Assembly (NCBI RefSeq): GCF_003987595.1
Contig: NZ_NGJZ01000001.1
Span: 744,001 to 808,000 of the forward strand
Direction: 5' to 3'
DNA: 64,000 nucleotides
Source: Vagococcus entomophilus
GTDB lineage: Bacteria; Bacillota; Bacilli; Lactobacillales; Vagococcaceae
Positions 42,856-51,933 of the stretch are shown one piece after another (the first letter of the stretch is position 1; each line of letters starts with the position of its first letter). The notes beneath the pieces were generated by a model. The model had not been told where the DNA came from. It did not search any database and saw only the letters and a list, made by a program, of their open reading frames with translations. The position numbers were made by a program, and so were the translations under genes.

Positions 42856-43080
42856 AAAAAGAACCATGCATTAACACTTAGACTGAGGGAATTAAAAGGT
42901 AATAATACAAATAGCATAATCTGTGCAGGTACATCTGACTATATGCCTTATCTAAAAAATTATGGACAATATTTTTCACCTATAGCTAAAATTGGAATGA
43001 ACGAAAAATATCTTGATTCCTCGGAAAATAGGTCTCGTTCAGAAATAAAAGAACATTCTTTTGGTTTATTCAAAACATAA
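42856..43080 (+). pseudogene. C-terminal fragment of an unknown protein
   Basis: A 74-codon open frame without a start reads HALTLRLRELKGNNTNSIIC, then AGTSDYMPYLKNYGQYF and a charged end GLFKT. The composition is clearly coding-like. It converges on the AbiH gene and ends at its terminator. It may be what is left of a partner gene on the island. Family not recognised. Confidence 0.4.
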
Positions 43081-43096
43081 TCTATCAAACTTATAA

Positions 43097-43123
43097 AAGC
43101 CACCTAGTTTTTCTAGGTGGCTT
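43097..43123 (-). terminator. Terminator of the AbiH-family gene
   Basis: AAGCCACCTAG/CTAGGTGGCTT (11 bp, 5-nt loop) includes the stop codon of the gene and has TTTTAT after it on minus. Confidence 0.8.
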
Positions 43124-44267
43124 CTTCAGGTAATTTGTTATCTTTTATTTCAAAATCAATGATATTATCTGTGTTATTCTCTATTTGATTCAAATACTTT
43201 CTTAAATCAACATTAACAATATATGGACTATTCGTCACAATATAGATTTGCTTTCTTAATTGAGCTATTTTTTCATCTGACAACTCTAACTTATCTAAAT
43301 GAGATAAGAATTCGTCTTCTTTTTTCTTTCTTCTTATTCTTACTTTTCTAGGAGATACATAACTAGGTTCGTTTTCATATAAATGAATAATCAATTTTTT
43401 ATATCTTGATTTCAATAAAACCTCAGCAATCTTTTCCCACCAATGTTTATCTGTCGAACCGATTGACATCCCAAAAACTACAATAATATCACTTTTTTCG
43501 ATAGTATTCTCTGCGTCTCTACGCATATATTCTCTATTATTTACAAGTGAATCTGGCTTTAGCAAATCTTCTAAATCATCTTTTTCAAAAAAATCTGGAG
43601 CTAATTGGCTCTCATCATTCAATCCTAATGTTAAAAATCGGTCAATTACTCCATGCACATTGATAATCGCTTTGTTAAAATTTTGATTAGGGAATGAATT
43701 ATTGAAACTATTACTCTTTGTATTCTTACTAGAATTTTGAAGGACTATTTGTAAACTGTTTGTGTAGTTGAAAGATATAACCCGATAATTAAAATGACTA
43801 TTAGTGTTATCAATTAACATAGATTTAATTTCATCATGATCTTGTTCAAATACACCGTGAAAAAAATTATCCATAGTGGTAAAAAGTATTTCTGAGAAGT
43901 CCTCATTAATTTGAACATCATCTTGTATTTGAATACCTTTAAGATAATCATTTAAATCTTCTCGTAGAGTTTCAAAATCGTCTAAAAAGTTGTCAGCTAA
44001 ATTGGTATCCTGATTTTCTTCCTTTAAACGTTTCGTAAATACTCCCAACTGAAATTCCAAATCAGCCCAAGTTTGGATATTATCTTTTGATTTATAAATT
44101 TCAGAATAAATCATATTATCAATCTTCGAAACAAACGTTTCATCTATTTTTTGGGACCAATCTAAAGAATATTTTTTCTTTAAAATATATTCATAAAAAT
44201 GAATATATGAAGTTTGTAACCCACATTGAATGTCAAAGCCATTTCCCAATAAAAAAGTAATATTCAT
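43113..44267 (-). CDS. AbiH-family abortive infection protein
   Basis: A 384-residue phage-defence protein of the AbiH family. The hallmark N-terminus is ITFLLGNGFDIQCGLQTSYI. The middle shows VISFNYTNSLQIV and INVHGVID, and later IVVFGMSIGSTDKHWWEKI, together resembling a SIR2-like nucleotide-binding core. AbiH aborts lactococcal phage infection; the mechanism is not well known. It is a single gene with its own terminator and sits about 200 nt from the integrase gene, typical cargo for an integrated island. Confidence 0.85.
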   Translation of the reverse strand: MNITFLLGNGFDIQCGLQTSYIHFYEYILKKKYSLDWSQKIDETFVSKIDNMIYSEIYKSKDNIQTWADLEFQLGVFTKRLKEENQDTNLADNFLDDFETLREDLNDYLKGIQIQDDVQINEDFSEILFTTMDNFFHGVFEQDHDEIKSMLIDNTNSHFNYRVISFNYTNSLQIVLQNSSKNTKSNSFNNSFPNQNFNKAIINVHGVIDRFLTLGLNDESQLAPDFFEKDDLEDLLKPDSLVNNREYMRRDAENTIEKSDIIVVFGMSIGSTDKHWWEKIAEVLLKSRYKKLIIHLYENEPSYVSPRKVRIRRKKKEDEFLSHLDKLELSDEKIAQLRKQIYIVTNSPYIVNVDLRKYLNQIENNTDNIIDFEIKDNKLPEEAT

Positions 44268-44461
44268 CCTACCACTCCCAATTAATTATCTACTTTATTA
44301 TACATTCAAACAAAACAAATCACAAATAAGTATGAAACCTTCACAAAAAATATCGGACTTATATTTTTAAAGTTTTATTTTGGTTTATAGACAAAAACAT
44401 ACAGTATATCTATTTAAAATTAACAACACACACAATTTAGCCTTCATTTTAAATAAAATTA

Positions 44462-45246
44462 TCACCTCAAATTCATCAAAGCACTCGTTTTAATAGACTT
44501 CTCAATAAAATCTTCACTATTTAACGTCTGAACATATCTTTGAGTCATTTTAATTGAACTATGCCCCATATTTAAGCTTAACGTATAAATATCTAGTCCG
44601 TTTCGTAATTGCATACTTGTATAAGTATGTCTTAACGTATGACCTGAAAAACGGACACAATCTCTTATATCAATTTGCTTCTTTATTTCTTGTATAATCT
44701 GCCAAATACTTTTTTCATTCAATTTTTTACCTAGATTACTGACAATAAAAGGATTTCCTTCTAACAGCCCATATTTTCTTTTCTTAATTCGTTGATATTT
44801 TATTATTTCTTTTTTTAGAATTGGACTAACAGCGACGGCTCTATCCTTATTATTTTTTGATTTTCTAATAATTATTTGATTATTCATAATATCTTCATCT
44901 CGTATCTCGCAAACTTCGCTAATCCTCACCCCACATTCAATCATCAACATCAATATCGCAACATTTCTTTGTGCTATATGTTTGTATGGGTGTTTTTTAT
45001 AGCAACTGTTAGCATTTGTTTAATTTCACAGTCATTTAAAGGATTGATTACTTTTCTTTCTTCTTTTAATCTTTCAATATCAACAAACGGATTATACTCA
45101 ATATATTTTTCAATTAACATATAGTCAAATAACTTCTTTAATCTGCTAATACTTACATTGATTGTCGATGCTTGCATTTCTTTTTCTTGCATATCTATTA
45201 TCCAGCTTTTTATATGTTTCTTTTCAATCTTTAATGTTTCACACTT
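44462..45246 (-). pseudogene. Tyrosine recombinase (integrase) with a frameshift
   Basis: The downstream frame (44462-44953) has the full catalytic set: Arg in GVRISEV, HTLRHTY, GHSS and nucleophile Tyr in MTQRYVQ. The upstream frame (to 45192, open to 45246) is the core-binding domain (STINVSISRLKKLFDYMLIE). The two meet at the A6 run on minus (44993-44998). One more A gives IKKHPYKHIAQRNVAILMLM, joining the frames perfectly. The N-terminal arm-binding part is also missing or in another frame. As written it is inactive. It is adjacent to prfC and is the likely agent of the insertion. Confidence 0.8.
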
Positions 45247-45374
45247 TTATTTATTTGAAAAAATTTGCTGTGTTTCTCAATTTTGATTTATAATTTTGAT
45301 TTGTATTTTTGAAAAACCTCTCACTGTAATATCCATACAAAATTCTAAAATAATATCTTCCAGTTCATAGAAAA

Positions 45375-45411
45375 AAGTCCCTTCTTATCAAATCTTGATA
45401 AAAAAGGACTT
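45375..45411 (-). terminator. Terminator-like hairpin between prfC and the integrase gene
   Basis: AAGTCC/GGACTT with an extended imperfect stem (TTATCA/TGATAA) is followed on minus by TTTTTTCT. It would end prfC transcripts now that the original terminator is 7 kb away. Confidence 0.65.
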
Positions 45412-45423
45412 CTTGCAAACCAA

Positions 45424-45455
45424 CGCATCTTAATAGATTTTTTTCTGAAGATGCG
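45424..45455. repeat. Inverted repeat inside the right end of the island
   Basis: CGCATCTT and AAGATGCG flank a 16-nt T-rich spacer about 50 nt from the prfC stop. It may be an accessory site for the recombinase or part of the island's end structure. Confidence 0.35.
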
Positions 45456-45500
45456 AGCTTCAATCTTCTAAAGATTCACCTACTGATTGATTACAAATTA

Positions 45501-45524
45501 ATTTTACAGTAAACTCTTCAATTC
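45501..45524 (-). repeat. Right attachment-type repeat (prfC 3' end)
   Basis: The 24 bases cover the last codons (Glu-Leu-Lys-Ser-Leu-Leu), the stop and three bases beyond. They are identical to the copy at 38583-38606. Confidence 0.8.
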
Positions 45525-47078
45525 GACATCTGGATATTTGTCAGCAAACCAGCGCATCGCAAATTGATTTTCAAACAAGAAGAGTGGTTGGTCAAAACGG
45601 TCTCGAGCCAGTATATTACGACTAGAACTCATCCGCTCGTCTAAATCCTCTGGATTGATCCAACGAGCAATCTTACTTCCCATTGGTGTCATAATCAATT
45701 CTGTGTTGTACTCATTTAACATACGGTGTTGAAAAACTTCAAACTGAAGTTGTCCTACCGCTCCAATGATATATTCTTCGGTTAAGTAGGTTTTATAAAG
45801 TTGAATAGCTCCTTCTTGAACCAATTGTTGAATTCCTTTGTGGAATGATTTTTGCTTCATCACATTTTTAGCTGTTATTTTCATAAAGAGCTCTGGCGTA
45901 AATTGAGGGAGTTTTTCGTAGCTAACTTTTAATTTCCCTCCATAAAGAGTATCGCCAATCTGATAATTTCCCGTATCATAGAGTCCAATAATATCCCCAG
46001 CAACTGCTTCTTGAACGTTTTCACGAGTATCTGCCATAAATTGTGTGGAGTTGGTTAACTTAAACTTCTTCCCCGTACGCTCCAATGTCACATCCATGCC
46101 GCGCTCAAATGTACCCGAACAAATTCGGACAAACGCAATTCTATCCCTATGGGCAGGGTTCATATTCGCTTGAATTTTAAAAATAAATCCGGAAAACTCT
46201 TCTTCGTAAGGGCTAATCTCTTGATCCTCTTCGGTCTTGTGATCAGATGGTTTAGGGGCAAACTGTAAAAATGTTTCTAAAAATGTTTGTACCCCAAAGT
46301 TTGTCAGCGCAGAGCCAAAGAATACTGGCGTTAGCTCTCCAGCTGCAATCTTTTCTTTAGAAAATTCATTTCCAGCTTCTACCAACAGCTCCACATCTTC
46401 TAAAGCCTGAGGAAAAACAGAATTTTGTTGCAATGGATGATCAGATGGTATATCACCTTCAGCGTTTAACGGAATAAAGCGCTCGCTATTATAGTGTGCT
46501 GGACGATATAACTCTACTCGTTTATTATATACGTCATAAAGTCCTTCCAGACCTTTTCCCATACCAATCGGCCAATTCATCGGATAAGACTCAATTCCTA
46601 ATACTTCTTCCAATTCTGAAAGCAGTTCTAACGGTTCTCGACCATCACGGTCTAATTTATTAATAAAAGTAAAAATAGGAATCCCCCGCATGCGACAAAC
46701 TTGAAATAATTTTTTCGTTTGCGCTTCAATCCCTTTGGCACTATCAATCACCATCACAGCACTATCTACTGCCATCAGTGTCCGGTAAGTATCCTCAGAA
46801 AAATCCTCATGTCCAGGCGTATCCAAGATATTGACACGCTTATCATCATAGTCAAATTGCATCACAGAACTGGTGACCGAAATCCCACGTTGTTTTTCGA
46901 TTTCCATCCAGTCAGATTTTGCAAAATTCCCTGTTTTTTTAGCTTTTACAGTCCCCGCTTGACGAATTGCACCCCCAAATAATAACAATTGTTCAGTAAT
47001 GGTTGTTTTCCCCGCATCCGGATGGGAAATAATCGCAAAAGTGCGACGGCTATCTACTTCTTGATGTTGTTTATTCAT
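45504..47078 (-). CDS. prfC: Peptide chain release factor 3
   Basis: The GTPase that recycles RF1/RF2 from the ribosome. It has the G1 motif HPDAGKTT, G2/G3 region ([25 protein letters not shown]), G4 NKLD and the RF3-specific C-terminal domains. The 524-residue length is normal. AAGGAG lies upstream of the ATG. Its 3' end is the integration target of the adjacent island, and the terminal residues DVELKSLL are kept intact by the repeat. Confidence 0.96.
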   Translation of the reverse strand: MNKQHQEVDSRRTFAIISHPDAGKTTITEQLLLFGGAIRQAGTVKAKKTGNFAKSDWMEIEKQRGISVTSSVMQFDYDDKRVNILDTPGHEDFSEDTYRTLMAVDSAVMVIDSAKGIEAQTKKLFQVCRMRGIPIFTFINKLDRDGREPLELLSELEEVLGIESYPMNWPIGMGKGLEGLYDVYNKRVELYRPAHYNSERFIPLNAEGDIPSDHPLQQNSVFPQALEDVELLVEAGNEFSKEKIAAGELTPVFFGSALTNFGVQTFLETFLQFAPKPSDHKTEEDQEISPYEEEFSGFIFKIQANMNPAHRDRIAFVRICSGTFERGMDVTLERTGKKFKLTNSTQFMADTRENVQEAVAGDIIGLYDTGNYQIGDTLYGGKLKVSYEKLPQFTPELFMKITAKNVMKQKSFHKGIQQLVQEGAIQLYKTYLTEEYIIGAVGQLQFEVFQHRMLNEYNTELIMTPMGSKIARWINPEDLDERMSSSRNILARDRFDQPLFLFENQFAMRWFADKYPDVELKSLL

Positions 47079-47232
47079 TATTTTGTATTCTCCTTTATTA
47101 TTAGCTATTCGTTAAAGAAAAATACTTTCTAATGCTTCGTATACATAATCATCGCTTGCTCCTTCTACTTCGGCTTGTCATAGCAAATAGTATACCACGA
47201 AGTAGCGGATTATTCAAAATGAATTTGTTTCT

Positions 47233-47925
47233 TTAGATGCTGATTAACCGCATTTTTGTTACATTTTTATGAGCCGATATTTCTTCAATTACTTCTGTAA
47301 AAGTCAAATTTGTAGGAAGCTCTACCGTGTAAATATTTGCATAAACTCTCCGATCTTTTTTAAAATCCACATTAAAATCAACATCCAATGTTTTGATCTG
47401 ATGTGCTTCAAAGTACTGTGTAATAAACTCTTTTGTCTCATTACGGTGTACATAATGAATTTCTAGCTTTTTGAGTGATGGAACATGAATTACTTTTTTT
47501 ATCATATATAATGCGGTCAATACACCGATAAACCCTAAAATAGCAATTTTATAAAAGCCTAAGCCAATTGCAATTCCCAGACCTGCAACTGACCAAAGAG
47601 AGGCTGCTGTCGTCAGCCCTGTAATTGTTCTTTTTGTTACAATGATTGTTCCAGCACCTAAAAAACCAATCCCACTAACGACTTGTGCAACTAAACGCGA
47701 TTGGTCAATTCTAAGCAACGATCTAACCTCAGGATGCTTACTTGCGTAATCTAGGGCTTGAAGTGTTAATTGCGTTTGGATTAAGGCGATGATTACCGCT
47801 CCTAGACACACTAGAATATGGGTACGGATACCCGCAGGTCGATTTTTAAACTCGCGCTCATAACCAATCGGACCTGCAATCACCATCGCCAGAATGACTC
47901 TTAAACAGATTTCGCCTAAACTCAT
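47233..47925 (-). CDS. MgtC/SapB family membrane protein
   Basis: A 230-residue protein. The N-terminal part has about five helices with the family signatures GPIGYEREFKNRPAGIRTHI, GIGFLGAGTI and GLTTAASLWSVAGLG. The C-terminal soluble part is a divergent ACT-like domain. MgtC proteins are linked to growth at low magnesium and to ATP-synthase control in pathogens; the role here is inferred. The start is ATG at 47925 with GAGGGAGA upstream. The open frame extends 19 codons further without a site. Confidence 0.85.
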   Translation of the reverse strand: MSLGEICLRVILAMVIAGPIGYEREFKNRPAGIRTHILVCLGAVIIALIQTQLTLQALDYASKHPEVRSLLRIDQSRLVAQVVSGIGFLGAGTIIVTKRTITGLTTAASLWSVAGLGIAIGLGFYKIAILGFIGVLTALYMIKKVIHVPSLKKLEIHYVHRNETKEFITQYFEAHQIKTLDVDFNVDFKKDRRVYANIYTVELPTNLTFTEVIEEISAHKNVTKMRLISI

Positions 47926-48018
47926 CTTCTCTCCCTCATTTGCTTGGATATTTATTTTTCTTTTCTTCTCATATTGTAGCATGCAAATGAAAATTTAAAG
48001 TCTTTTTTTCAAAAAAAT

Positions 48019-48049
48019 AAAAGAAAGCAGGCATAACCTGCTCTCTTTT
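48019..48049 (-). terminator. Terminator of the CBS-domain transporter gene
   Basis: AAAAGAAAGCAGG pairs with CCTGCTCTCTTTT (one mismatch), with T tracts on both strands. Confidence 0.8.
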
Positions 48050-48057
48050 ATTTTTTA

Positions 48058-49428
48058 TCATTCCTCATCATTTTTATCTTTTCTAAAACGATGGCGTTCT
48101 TCCTCATCATCTAAATCTTCTGTGCGCTGTTCCTCAGAAAAAATCGCTTTGAGGACCAGTAGTCTTGAGCCTTCCATCTCCTCAGAAATCAAAGTCAAAT
48201 TTCCAACCTGATACGAAAGCTTTTCCCCTTGATCTGGAATAGTCCCTAATGCCGTAATAAAGTATCCAGCGATTGTATCTACGTCACTCATCTCAAGCTC
48301 TGTATGAAATAGCTCATTAAACTCATCAATCAGCATTCTTCCTTGAACAAGATAAGTTTGAGCATCAATTTTGGAATACAAGTTTTCTACTTCGTCCGAC
48401 TCATCTTCTATTTCGCCTACAATTTCTTCTAATAAATCTTCCAAAGTCACAAGTCCCACTACTCCACCATACTCATCAAGTAAGATAGCCATTTGGTTCT
48501 GTGTTTTTTTCAACTCATAAAGCAAGTCATCAATAAAAATGGTTTCTGGAACAAACAAAGGTTCTTGAATAATTTTTAATAAATCAACATTTTCAAAACC
48601 TTCAATTTTCGCTGCTTTCAACAAATTTTTCAAGTGTAAAATTCCAATTACTTTATCTTTGTCTTCATCATATACTGGAATTCTTGAATAGTTGTCTGAG
48701 AGTACCAAGTCAATGTTTTCTGCAATCGTATCGTGCACATTAATCATAAAAGCATCTGTTCTTGGAACCATAATCTCTCGAGCAACTTTTGTATCTAGCG
48801 AAAATACCCCTTGTACCATTTCCAATTCATCTGAATCAAGTACCCCTTCATTGACAAGCATATAGCGCATTTCTTCACGCGTCATTTTTACGTCTGCATC
48901 GTCAAATTTCATCGGTGTGAGTCTTCCTAAAAGATCAGTTGAGGCTGATAGCAACCAAACAAATGGACGTGCGATAGTTCCTAGTATCTGTACCGGCCAC
49001 ATTGTAAACATGGCCACCTCTTCAGATTTGTTTAAAGCAATTCTTTTAGGATACAACTCCCCAAAAACAATGGAAATATAGGTTAAAAATATCAGCGAAA
49101 GGACACTTGCTATTTGAGCAGCAGTTTCTCCACCACCTAGTAAAGTGGTCAATTTTTGTGCCAAGGACTCTGCCAAGGACGCACCTGAAAGGATTGTCAT
49201 CAAGGTAATCCCAACTTGAATTGTTGACAAGAAATTATTGGGATGTTCAAGCAGATCAAGTAGTTTTTTCGCTTGTTTATTTCCTAATCCCGCTTTTTGC
49301 TCTATTCTGTTTTTGTTTACCGAAATCAATGCAGTCTCTGCAGCGGCAAAAAAAGCGTTTAGTAGGGTCAAGATAATCAAAATTAAAAATTGTGTAATTA
49401 ACGACTGACTCTCTGGGTCAGCATTCAT
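48058..49428 (-). CDS. Hemolysin-family/CorC-like transporter (CNNM, CBS pair, CorC_HlyC domain)
   Basis: A 456-residue protein. The CNNM membrane domain (residues 1-200, starting [20 protein letters not shown]) is followed by two CBS domains (about 215-345, with [10 protein letters not shown] and [20 protein letters not shown]). The C-terminal transporter-associated domain ends near 435, with an acidic tail. Relatives move Mg2+ or other cations; the hemolysin name is historical. AAGGAG lies 10 nt before the ATG. It lies between the MgtC-like and AI-2E genes, which suggests a loose membrane-ion neighbourhood. Confidence 0.88.
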   Translation of the reverse strand: MNADPESQSLITQFLILIILTLLNAFFAAAETALISVNKNRIEQKAGLGNKQAKKLLDLLEHPNNFLSTIQVGITLMTILSGASLAESLAQKLTTLLGGGETAAQIASVLSLIFLTYISIVFGELYPKRIALNKSEEVAMFTMWPVQILGTIARPFVWLLSASTDLLGRLTPMKFDDADVKMTREEMRYMLVNEGVLDSDELEMVQGVFSLDTKVAREIMVPRTDAFMINVHDTIAENIDLVLSDNYSRIPVYDEDKDKVIGILHLKNLLKAAKIEGFENVDLLKIIQEPLFVPETIFIDDLLYELKKTQNQMAILLDEYGGVVGLVTLEDLLEEIVGEIEDESDEVENLYSKIDAQTYLVQGRMLIDEFNELFHTELEMSDVDTIAGYFITALGTIPDQGEKLSYQVGNLTLISEEMEGSRLLVLKAIFSEEQRTEDLDDEEERHRFRKDKNDEE

Positions 49429-49510
49429 AAGCTGTTCTCTCCTTAAAATATATCATTCTACCTAACTCTAGATGTAACAGAATAGTATCACAAATTCAAG
49501 TGAATTTCAA

Positions 49511-50650
49511 TTAATTATCATTTTGAGTTTTTTCCTGAAAACCGTTTTCATCGGGTTCCTCTTTTGCTGTCTTATTTAACTGAACAATATCATAAACATA
49601 CTTGAAAATCGTTTTACAAACCGCATACAATGGAACACCCAAAATCATTCCCAGAAGTCCCGAGATATTGCCTGCAACTAACAGAATGATGATGATTGTG
49701 AGCGGATGGATGTCCAAACTTTTTCCAATAACATTTGGATAGATGATATTGCCATCAATTTGTTGAATGACAAGAACTAAAATACAAGCAAGTAGTGCCT
49801 TCACCGGTGAGGAAAGAACCGTAACAAATATTGCTGGAGCCAACCCTAAGTAGGGGCCTAAGTATGGAACCATGTTGGTTATTCCCGCAATGCACCCAAA
49901 CAAGAAAGCATAGTCAATGCCAATCGCCCAATATCCTAACCAAGTACAAACCCCTACGAAGAGACATTCAATTGCTTGTCCACTAATATAAGCAGAAATT
50001 GTATCACTCATTTTTCCAACCAAAACAATGATTTCTTTTTTACGTTTTTGTGGAAGATATTTTTCAATTGCTGGAATCATTTTTGGTCCATCTTTTAGCA
50101 TGTAAAACAAAATAAACGGAACGGTTACAATGATTACTGTAACGTTTGCAACAGAACTAATGATTGTAGATAGGCTAGTCGAAAAAGCATTCAATACCTG
50201 TTTCAAAACACTTTGAACCGAAATATCCATTTTTTTCAAATATTCATTGATATCAATATTTTTTAAATAGGGATGACTCATCAATTCGTTTGTCCACTTT
50301 TCAACGCTCTTAGCAAATGCTGGCAAGTTATTAATCAATTGCACAATTTGCTTAACCAAATTTGGCAAAATCGCACCGATAAATAATGCAGTCAGTAACA
50401 CAAAAATCACAAAGACAATCGCAACGGACTTCCCCCGTGAAAGTCCTGTTTTCATAATAAATTTTACCAGTGGATTTAATAAATAAAATAAAAAACCTGC
50501 TAGCAAAATGGGGGTGAACAACGTCGAAAAGAACGTCGCAATTGGACTAAATAAAAAGTTGATTTTGGTTGAAACAAAAATCAAGGTTGCAATCACCAAC
50601 AACTCAACAGACCAAAATAATAATTTTGATCCCCTTAAACGATCAAACAT
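49511..50650 (-). CDS. AI-2E family transporter (UPF0118)
   Basis: A 379-residue membrane protein with about eight helices. The family blocks (PFILFYMLKDGPKMIPAIEKYLP, then CIAGITNMVPYLGPYLG and IIYPNVIGKSLDIHPLTI) are present. Members include the TqsA autoinducer-2 exporter and Na+/H+ antiporters; the substrate here is open. The start is ATG at 50650 with AAGGAGG upstream. Confidence 0.85.
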   Translation of the reverse strand: MFDRLRGSKLLFWSVELLVIATLIFVSTKINFLFSPIATFFSTLFTPILLAGFLFYLLNPLVKFIMKTGLSRGKSVAIVFVIFVLLTALFIGAILPNLVKQIVQLINNLPAFAKSVEKWTNELMSHPYLKNIDINEYLKKMDISVQSVLKQVLNAFSTSLSTIISSVANVTVIIVTVPFILFYMLKDGPKMIPAIEKYLPQKRKKEIIVLVGKMSDTISAYISGQAIECLFVGVCTWLGYWAIGIDYAFLFGCIAGITNMVPYLGPYLGLAPAIFVTVLSSPVKALLACILVLVIQQIDGNIIYPNVIGKSLDIHPLTIIIILLVAGNISGLLGMILGVPLYAVCKTIFKYVYDIVQLNKTAKEEPDENGFQEKTQNDN

Positions 50651-50759
50651 CAATTTTCCTCCTTCAATTTCATATTGAAAATGCAATTACGTATAGTATA
50701 ATAGATTTTATCAAAAAAAGCTTTAATTTTTGTTATGGCTCACTAGAAAGGAGTACTCT

Positions 50760-51194
50760 ATGTACATCACCTATACAAAAGATCTAAATTCACAGACTTA
50801 TTTTGATGCACTTTCGATTCGTAAAGAAGTTTTTGTAAAAGAGCAACAGGTTCCACTGGATATTGAAGTCGAATCAGAAGATCGGTGTTGTCACTTTGTT
50901 TTATATGACGATACTAAAAAAGCTGTTGCAACTTGTCGACTTTTGGAGAAAAGTAATGAACAAATCAAATTACAGCGAATGGCTGTTTTAAAAGAAGCAA
51001 GAAAATTTGGTTATGGTTTAAAACTTGTATTAGAAACCGAGAATTATGCAAAAGAAGAGCAATACAAAGAAATAGTATTAGGGGCACAAATAAAAGCACT
51101 TGGTTTTTATGAAAAGCTTGGCTACAAGCCATTCGGAAAACAATTTTTAGAGGCAGGGATCTTGCATTGTATGATGTCCAAGCAACTCCTATAA
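50760..51194 (+). CDS. GNAT family N-acetyltransferase (ElaA-like)
   Basis: A 144-residue acetyl-CoA-dependent transferase. The N-terminal IRKEVFVKEQQVPLDIEVE is the ElaA/GNAT opening. The acetyl-CoA-binding loop is RMAVLKEARKFGYGLKLV, and YEKLGYKPFGKQFLEAGI is the usual C-terminal part. The start is ATG at 50760 with AAAGGAG upstream; the longer open frame has no site. Substrate unknown. Confidence 0.85.
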   Translation: MYITYTKDLNSQTYFDALSIRKEVFVKEQQVPLDIEVESEDRCCHFVLYDDTKKAVATCRLLEKSNEQIKLQRMAVLKEARKFGYGLKLVLETENYAKEEQYKEIVLGAQIKALGFYEKLGYKPFGKQFLEAGILHCMMSKQLL

Positions 51195-51197
51195 CAA

Positions 51198-51232
51198 AAA
51201 ACGAGTCTAGAAAAATATTCTAGGCTCGTTTT
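51198..51232 (+). terminator. Terminator of the GNAT gene
   Basis: AAAACGAGTCTAGAA pairs with TTCTAGGCTCGTTTT (one wobble/mismatch), followed by CCTTTGC. It starts 4 nt past the stop. Confidence 0.8.
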
Positions 51233-51275
51233 CCTTTGCAAAAGCTAAGTTATCAGAATTCCAACTAGACAAAAG

Positions 51276-51809
51276 TTATTTTTTAGACAACTGTTGATAC
51301 CGCTCATACCAAATATCTACGTATTCTTTTGAAAATGGACCTTTTCCGTTGTTAATCCAGTCCACTAAAATCTTGACATTCTCTTTTAGAATAAAGTCAA
51401 TTTCTGCAGAATAGTTCATCTGACGTCGATGATCTTCGTACTCATCGACATCAAGCAGACGCTTTTCACCATCTGGAAATACTTTGATGTCTAAATCATA
51501 ATCAATGTACTTCAGTGCTTCTGCGTCCAAAACATACGGAGAGGCCAGATTACAATAATAAGAAACTCCCTTTTCTCTAATCATTGCAATAACGTTAAAC
51601 CAATATTTTTTATGAAAGTATACAATTGCTGGCTCACGAGTAACCCATCTTCGACCATCTGACTCTGTTACTAATGTGTGGTCGTTTACACCGATGAGTG
51701 AACATTCGCTCGTTTTTAATACCATCGTATCCCGCCAAATTCGATGTAAATTACCATCGTGCTTATAACTCTGAATAGTGATAAATTCCCCTTCTTTAGG
51801 AACACGCAT
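51276..51809 (-). CDS. DUF402 nucleoside tri-/diphosphate phosphatase
   Basis: A 177-residue beta-barrel phosphatase of the DUF402/UPF0374 (YgaC) family. The conserved residues are seen in [37 protein letters not shown], and [20 protein letters not shown] (metal-binding Asp cluster). Characterised relatives hydrolyse NTPs and NDPs with metal ions. Normal length. AAGGTAGGG lies upstream. Confidence 0.88.
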   Translation of the reverse strand: MRVPKEGEFITIQSYKHDGNLHRIWRDTMVLKTSECSLIGVNDHTLVTESDGRRWVTREPAIVYFHKKYWFNVIAMIREKGVSYYCNLASPYVLDAEALKYIDYDLDIKVFPDGEKRLLDVDEYEDHRRQMNYSAEIDFILKENVKILVDWINNGKGPFSKEYVDIWYERYQQLSKK

Positions 51810-51933
51810 ATTTACCCTACCTTCTTTTGAAAATCACTGATTTTTCACTAGGATATTCATTACATCGATATCATCACTATTATATCATAAAATAATGAAA
51901 GTTATAAAAAAAATCGCAATTTTTGTGGTACCT

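Larger units (their letters stand above)
38583..45524. mobile_element. Decayed genomic island integrated at the 3' end of prfC
   Basis: A perfect 24-bp direct repeat of the prfC terminus bounds this 6.9-kb stretch. A tyrosine-recombinase gene lies next to the intact prfC copy, the standard layout for integrase-mediated insertion. Insertion has kept prfC whole. Cargo still open: an AbiH-type defence gene and a CPBP membrane protease. The rest is fragments with stops and frameshifts, and no conjugation, replication or capsid gene can be seen. The integrase is frameshifted, so the element is probably fixed. Confidence 0.8.
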
